Assembly: GCF_003002815.1 (NCBI RefSeq)
Contig: NZ_PVTF01000015.1
Span: 62,001-126,000, forward strand
Direction: 5' to 3'
DNA from: Umezawaea tangerina
GTDB taxonomy: Bacteria; Actinomycetota; Actinomycetes; Mycobacteriales; Pseudonocardiaceae
Length of the DNA: 64,000 nucleotides
Part shown: positions 60,107-64,000 of the stretch, in pieces
How the letters are laid out: each line of letters begins with the position of its first letter
Numbering within the stretch: the stretch's first letter is position 1
Translations under genes and position numbers: made by a program
The notes under the pieces: model-generated
Databases searched by the model: none
The model's input: the letters and a program-made list of their open reading frames with translations, nothing else
What the model was told of the DNA's origin: nothing

Positions 60107-61687
60107 ATGAAACGCATCACCAAGGGCTGTGCCGCCCTGGTGTCCGCGGCGCTGGTGGCGGTCGGCGGTCCCACCGCCACCGCCGCACCCCAGCCCGTCG
60201 CGGACCCGCCCACGACAGCGGACCGCGCGGGCACCCTGCGCCTCGCGGCCTCGCAGGCCGCGGCGGTCGGCTCGGCACTGGGTCTGGGCAGCCGTGAGCA
60301 GCTCGTCGTCAAGGACGTCGTCACCGACCCCGACGGCACCCGGCACCTGCGCTACGACCGCACGTTCGACGGCCTGCGCGTCGTCGGCGGCGACCTCGTC
60401 GTGCGCCAGGGCAAGGACGGCGTCCTCGGCTCCGCGATCCGCGCGAACGAGGCGAAGCTCGACGTCTCCACCAAGCCCGCCATCTCCGCCCCCGACGCGA
60501 CCACCTCGGTGCTCGCCGCCGAGACCGGCGCGCGGTGGACCGACGCCGAACCGAAGCTCGTCGTGTTCGCCATCGACCAGTCCCCCGCCCTCGCCTGGGA
60601 GGTCGTCCTCACCGGGACGAAACCCGACCAGTCGCCGAGCGAGCTGCACGTCTACACCGACGCCACGACCGGCAAGGTGCTGATGAGCGAGGACCGCGTC
60701 ATGCACGTCGAGGGCACCGGCGTGAGCCAGTACAGCGGCACCGTGGCGCTGGAGACGACGCAGTCCGGCGACGTGTTCCAGCTCAAGGACCCGTTGCGCG
60801 GCAACCAGACCGTCAACGACGCCAAGAACGGCTCCGGCACCGGGACCTTGTTCACCGACGCCGACAACACCTGGGGCAACGGCGCCATCACCGACCGCGC
60901 GACCGCCGGCGTCGACGCCGCCTACGGTGCCGCGAGCACGTGGGACTACTACCGGACCGTCCACAACCGCAACGGGATCCGCGACGACGGCGTCGGCGCT
61001 CCGAGCCGGGTCCACTACGGCAACGCCTACAACAACGCCGGCTGGAGCGACAGCTGCTTCTGCATGATCTACGGCGACGGCGTCGGCAACGCGAAGCCGT
61101 TGACCGAGCTGGACGTCGCGGGCCACGAGATGTCGCACGGCGTCACGTCCGCCACCGGCAACATGGTCTACTCCCGCGAGCCCGGCGGCCTGAACGAGGC
61201 CACCAGCGACATCTTCGGCTCCTCCGTCGAGTTCGCCGCCGAGAACGCCGCCGACGTCGGCGACTACCTCCTCGGCGAGAAGATCGACATCCGCGGCACC
61301 GGGGCTCCCCTGCGCTACATGGACAGGCCCTCCAGGGACGGCCGTTCCCTGGACTACTGGTCCTCCAGCGCGGGCAGCGTGGACGTGCACTACTCGTCCG
61401 GCATCGCCAACCACTTCTTCTACCTGCTGTCGGAGGGCAGCGGCGCCAAGACCATCAACGGCGTCGACTACGACAGCCCCACCTTCGACGGCACCCCCGT
61501 CACCGGCATCACCCGCGCCAAGGCCGAACAGATCTGGTACCGCGCGCTCACCACCAAGTTCACCAGCAGCACCAACTACGCCACCGCCCGCACCGGCACC
61601 CTCACCGCCGCCGCCGAGCTCTACGGCACCGACAGCGAGGAGTACACCGCCGTCAACACCGCCTGGGCCGCCGTCAACGTCAAATAG
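60107..61687 (+). CDS. Secreted M4 (thermolysin-like) metalloprotease
   Basis: 526 residues from ATG 60107 with AGGAG five bases upstream. A signal peptide (MKRITKGCAALVSAALVAVG... ATAAPQ) is followed by an FTP/PepSY pro-region (~40-200, with LRYDRTFDGLRVVGGDLVV). The catalytic domain has HEMSH at 340-344, Glu364 in GLNEATSD as third zinc ligand, and SVDVHYSSG with the active-site His. It is an exported protease that self-processes its pro-region. A strong terminator follows. Confidence 0.95.
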   Translation: MKRITKGCAALVSAALVAVGGPTATAAPQPVADPPTTADRAGTLRLAASQAAAVGSALGLGSREQLVVKDVVTDPDGTRHLRYDRTFDGLRVVGGDLVVRQGKDGVLGSAIRANEAKLDVSTKPAISAPDATTSVLAAETGARWTDAEPKLVVFAIDQSPALAWEVVLTGTKPDQSPSELHVYTDATTGKVLMSEDRVMHVEGTGVSQYSGTVALETTQSGDVFQLKDPLRGNQTVNDAKNGSGTGTLFTDADNTWGNGAITDRATAGVDAAYGAASTWDYYRTVHNRNGIRDDGVGAPSRVHYGNAYNNAGWSDSCFCMIYGDGVGNAKPLTELDVAGHEMSHGVTSATGNMVYSREPGGLNEATSDIFGSSVEFAAENAADVGDYLLGEKIDIRGTGAPLRYMDRPSRDGRSLDYWSSSAGSVDVHYSSGIANHFFYLLSEGSGAKTINGVDYDSPTFDGTPVTGITRAKAEQIWYRALTTKFTSSTNYATARTGTLTAAAELYGTDSEEYTAVNTAWAAVNVK

Positions 61688-61708
61688 ACCCACCCACCCC
61701 ACCACCCA

Positions 61709-61750
61709 CCGGGGCCCGGACCGCACTCCCCTGCACGGTCCGGGCCCCGG
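61709..61750 (+). terminator. Strong hairpin terminator after the metalloprotease
   Basis: A perfect 15-bp stem (CCGGGGCCCGGACCG / CGGTCCGGGCCCCGG) with a 12-base loop, 21 bases past the stop codon. Confidence 0.8.
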
Positions 61751-61865
61751 CAACTCACCGCCACAACACCAACACCAACACCAACGGCCACCGCCATCTA
61801 ATTGGCCACGATGAAATCAAGCCAAATGGCTAACCCAGCCGAAAGCGAGCGGTGCTCGTCCGCTA

Positions 61866-61986
61866 GTGCGGTCGGCTTGACTTGGGGTTTTTGGGCTTAG
61901 ACTTGCGGCGGCGGGCAGGCTCTACCACCTGCCCTTTTTCGCCCGACGAAGCCCAAAAAAGGGGCCCCAAGTCAAGCCGACCGCAC
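61866..61986. repeat. 121-bp inverted-repeat structure
   Basis: The outer 22 bases are perfectly inverted (61866-61887 and 61965-61986, starting GTGCGGTCGGCTTG). Inner T-run/A-run and GGGCTT/AAGCCC pairs continue the foldback with small bulges. Its base composition differs from the flanks. It could be a MITE-like element or a compound terminator. No clear target duplication is visible. Confidence 0.7.
61913..61939 (+). terminator. Intrinsic terminator nested in the inverted repeat
   Basis: GGGCAGG (61913-61919), an 8-base loop, CCTGCCC (61928-61934) and TTTTT (61935-61939): a textbook hairpin plus T-tract, rare in such GC-rich DNA, reading in the plus direction. Confidence 0.65.
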
Positions 61987-61990
61987 CTGG

Positions 61991-62098
61991 GTCCGCTGCA
62001 GCGATACCCCGTAGTCCGCTGCAGCGACACCCCCCAAGAAACCACCGCACCGACACCCCCGGAGACCGCGGACAGCGACACCCCCAAGAAACCACCGC
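61991..62098. repeat. Short direct repeats with a CTGCAG core
   Basis: GTCCGCTGCAGCGAtACCCC at 61991-62010 recurs at 62014-62033 with one change and holds the palindrome CGCTGCAGCG. AGCGACACCCCC plus AAGAAACCACCGC occurs at 62023-62048 and 62074-62098 with one base indel. Nothing here looks coding. Confidence 0.6.
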
Positions 62099-62160
62099 CC
62101 CCGGACACCCTGGAAAGCGTCACCGGGCGAGCCCCACCGCCATCCCACACCCCAAAACCC

Positions 62161-63060
62161 CTACCCCCGACTATCCTCCGCCAACGGCGGCACCCTCCTC
62201 CCGAACCGCGTCCCCTCAAAACTCGCCCCGTCCGCGAACAACGCGTCGTTCACATCGGTCCGCCCCCGGAACCACGACCCGTCGAAAACCGCGTCCTTCC
62301 CGAACACCGTCCCCGTGAAGTACGCCCTCCCCCCGAACCTCACCCTCCGGAAGTGCGCCGCTTCCGCGAACTCCGCCCGCGGGAACGTCGCCCGTCCGGA
62401 GAACCGGGAGTGGCTGAACGTCACCTCGTCGGTGACCCGCATCGCGTCGAACGTCGCGTTCCCCGTGAACTTCGTGCCGCGGAACGACGCGGACCGGGCG
62501 AACAGGGCGTCGTCGAAGCTCACCCGGCGGCCGAACCGCGCTTCGTCGAACTCGGCGTCGCCGGTCACGGTGACCGCGTCGAACCGGGTCGTCCCGAGGA
62601 ACTCCGCGCGCGAGAACTTCGCCGCGCGGATGCGGCACCCGGTGACGTCGAAGTCGACCAGCGTGGCGGACTCGAACTGCAGGCTCATCCCGGCCCAGAA
62701 CTGGGTGCCGGGGCGCAGGTGGCGCACGAGGGCGTCCTGGAGGGTGCGGCGCCACTCCTCGTCCACGCCGAGGTCGACGCCGCCGCGCAGGCCCGCGCAG
62801 ATGGAGGTGACGATGTCCTGGCGCAGCCGGGACTTCTCCTGGCCTATGCGTTCGAGGGTGCGCAGGCCTTCGACGTCGCCGTCGCGCAGCCTGCGGTGGG
62901 CTTCGCGCCATTCCGAGAGGTGCCGGTCGGCTTCGCCGTTGGTGCGTCTGCGGGCGTGGTCGTCGAGCAGGGTGTCTGCTTGGCCCTGGCGGTAGTGGCG
63001 GACTGCGATCACGAGGGCCACGACACCGAAGAACAGCGCCGTGAGCCAGGTCGAGGACAT
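62161..63060 (-). CDS. Membrane-anchored pentapeptide-repeat protein
   Basis: 299 residues from ATG 63060. Residues 4-20 (TWLTALFFGVVALVIAV) form one membrane helix, followed by a charged helical linker. From ~155 on there are A/x-x-F-x-x repeats (KFSRAEFLGTTRFDAVTV, ARFGRRVSFDDALFARSASF, HFRRVRFGGRAYFTGTVF), the Phe-centred variant of pentapeptide repeats that makes a right-handed quadrilateral beta-helix. Targets of such proteins range from gyrase to unknown partners. Nothing here identifies one. Confidence 0.85.
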   Translation of the reverse strand: MSSTWLTALFFGVVALVIAVRHYRQGQADTLLDDHARRRTNGEADRHLSEWREAHRRLRDGDVEGLRTLERIGQEKSRLRQDIVTSICAGLRGGVDLGVDEEWRRTLQDALVRHLRPGTQFWAGMSLQFESATLVDFDVTGCRIRAAKFSRAEFLGTTRFDAVTVTGDAEFDEARFGRRVSFDDALFARSASFRGTKFTGNATFDAMRVTDEVTFSHSRFSGRATFPRAEFAEAAHFRRVRFGGRAYFTGTVFGKDAVFDGSWFRGRTDVNDALFADGASFEGTRFGRRVPPLAEDSRG

Positions 63061-63185
63061 GCTCGCATCATCCACGATCGCGCGGTGTACGTCGCCAGGC
63101 GTACGCGCGATGTCAGCTTCCTGCCGGACGCGGTGACGCGGCGGCGCGGCGAGGATGGGCGGCACCGAAGTCCTAGGAGGTCACC

Positions 63186-63551
63186 ATGAGCGTCGAGCCG
63201 AACCCGGTGCGCGCGTCCGACGCCGACCGGGAGGCGGTCGCGGGGGTGCTCAACGCCGCGGTCGGGGCGGGCACGCTCACCCTCGCCGAGGTCGAGGAGC
63301 GCCTGACCGCCGTCTACGCCGCGAAGTACCGCCACGACCTGCTGCCGTTGACCGCGGACCTGCCCGTCCCCGTGCCGAGGGAACGCCGTCGGCCGCCGGT
63401 GCGGGCGTTCGTGCCGGTCGCGGCGCTGCTGCTGGTGCTGCTGTGGGTCGTCTCGCCGGTGCCGTTCTTCTGGCCGGTGTTCCCGCTGGCGTTCATCGCG
63501 GTGCGGGTGTCCGCAGCGAGCCGACACCGGAGATGGCGCACGGGCACCTAG
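63186..63551 (+). CDS. DUF1707 domain protein with C-terminal membrane segment
   Basis: 121 residues with AGGAGGT just upstream. VRASDADREAVAGVLNAAVGAGTLTLAEVEERLTAVYAAKYRHDLLPLTADLP is the actinobacterial DUF1707 (SHOCT-like) motif, which is short, helical and of unknown function. It is followed by two hydrophobic stretches (FVPVAALLLVLLWVVS, VFPLAFIAV) that likely cross or anchor in the membrane. Confidence 0.9.
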   Translation: MSVEPNPVRASDADREAVAGVLNAAVGAGTLTLAEVEERLTAVYAAKYRHDLLPLTADLPVPVPRERRRPPVRAFVPVAALLLVLLWVVSPVPFFWPVFPLAFIAVRVSAASRHRRWRTGT

Positions 63552-63561
63552 TGTTCGGGGC

Positions 63562-64000
63562 ATGGACCTGACCGAGGTGTGCTTCGCCGGCGCGGCACGC
63601 CAAGCCGAACTGCTGCGCTCGGGTGAGCTGACCTCGCGCGAGCTCGTCACCGAGTGCCTGCGTCGTGTGCACGCCCACGACCGGGAGCTCAACGCGTTCC
63701 GGGTCGTGTTCGACGACCGGGCGCTGGCCGAGGCCGACGCGGCGGACGCCAGGCGGGCCCGCGGCGAGGACGCGCCGTTGCTGGGGGTGCCGATCGCGGT
63801 CAAGGAGGACCTGGCGATCGCGGGGCTGCCGACCACCAGGGGGACCGACGCCGTGGTGCGGGTCGCCGAGGCGGACTCCGAGGTCGTCCGGCTGCTGCGC
63901 GCGGCCGGTGCGGTGGTCCTGGGGCGCACGCGGATGCCGGAGCTGGGGCTGTGGCCCTACACGGAGAGCTCGTGGGCGGGGGTGACGCGGAACCCGTGGT
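63562..64000 (+). CDS. Amidase (amidase signature family), N-terminal part
   Basis: The first 146 residues of an amidase that continues past the window. AARQAELLRSGELTSRELVTECLRRVHAHDRELNAF and LLGVPIAVKEDLAIAGLPTTRGT are typical. Lys81 (PIAVKED) is the first member of the Ser-cisSer-Lys triad; the serine-rich loop begins at the window edge (SSWAG, GVTRNPW). It starts 10 bases after the DUF1707 stop, so it may be co-transcribed. Confidence 0.9.
   Translation, partial: MDLTEVCFAGAARQAELLRSGELTSRELVTECLRRVHAHDRELNAFRVVFDDRALAEADAADARRARGEDAPLLGVPIAVKEDLAIAGLPTTRGTDAVVRVAEADSEVVRLLRAAGAVVLGRTRMPELGLWPYTESSWAGVTRNPW

Overview
The window is GC-rich (roughly 70%) with strongly GC-ending codons, GTG starts, a GlnX/GlnH/PknG signalling operon, a type-VII-secretion-style cassette, an MpaB/DUF2236 protein and a DUF1707 protein. 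This points to a filamentous actinomycete, most likely Pseudonocardiales (Saccharothrix/Lentzea/Actinosynnema-like). The assignment is inferred from gene content, not from a marker gene.

Layout. 1-3744: a glycosyltransferase start and a GNAT gene (minus), a small secreted protein, an SDR gene behind a pair of identical palindromic operators, and a divergent HTH / alpha-beta hydrolase / DUF4180 operon. 3780-32578 (minus): a cassette of a YbaB-like protein, a WXG100-like helical protein and one uninterrupted 8,812-residue protein. That giant has a type-VII-like N-terminus, about 1,400 residues of Pro/Gly/Ala-rich sequence, two copies of a six-unit beta-rich array, two coiled coils and three copies of an OmpA-like plus HEVGH module. 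It also has an unduplicated middle with ADP-ribosyltransferase-like, HD-hydrolase-like and HELAH-zincin segments, and a C-terminus resembling DUF3626. 33191-35817: phosphotransferase, glycosyltransferase and GNAT. 35818-36282: a noncoding stretch with a 23-bp perfect inverted repeat and a run of about ten small hairpins. 36283-37403: a flavin/PNPOx-fold gene and a NADAR gene. 37537-45812: the glnX-glnH-(coiled coil)-pknG-PP2C-VWA-FHA operon, almost every junction overlapping. 45817-49667 (minus): glycosyltransferase, MFS exporter and FAD monooxygenase. 49945-53408: hemerythrin-like protein, methyltransferase with a MITE-like element at its 5' end, TetR regulator, and an MpaB/DUF2236 protein fused to four EF-hands. 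53451-57377 (minus): HrpA helicase. 57534-64000: DUF4240, a beta-propeller-like protein, ArsR, a secreted M4 metalloprotease, two complex inverted-repeat structures, a pentapeptide-repeat protein, DUF1707 and the start of an amidase.

How genes work together. The YbaB-like/WXG/giant genes look like one transcription unit making a type-VII-exported, multi-effector toxin-like protein. No ESX secretion machinery and no candidate immunity gene lies beside it. The pknG operon joins a periplasmic amino-acid sensor (GlnH), a membrane relay (GlnX), a soluble kinase, its probable phosphatase, a VWA scaffold and a phospho-peptide-binding FHA protein, four of them with Cys-pair metal ribbons or a MIDAS site. 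The glycosyltransferase-MFS-monooxygenase operon is typical of small-molecule modification and export or of self-resistance.
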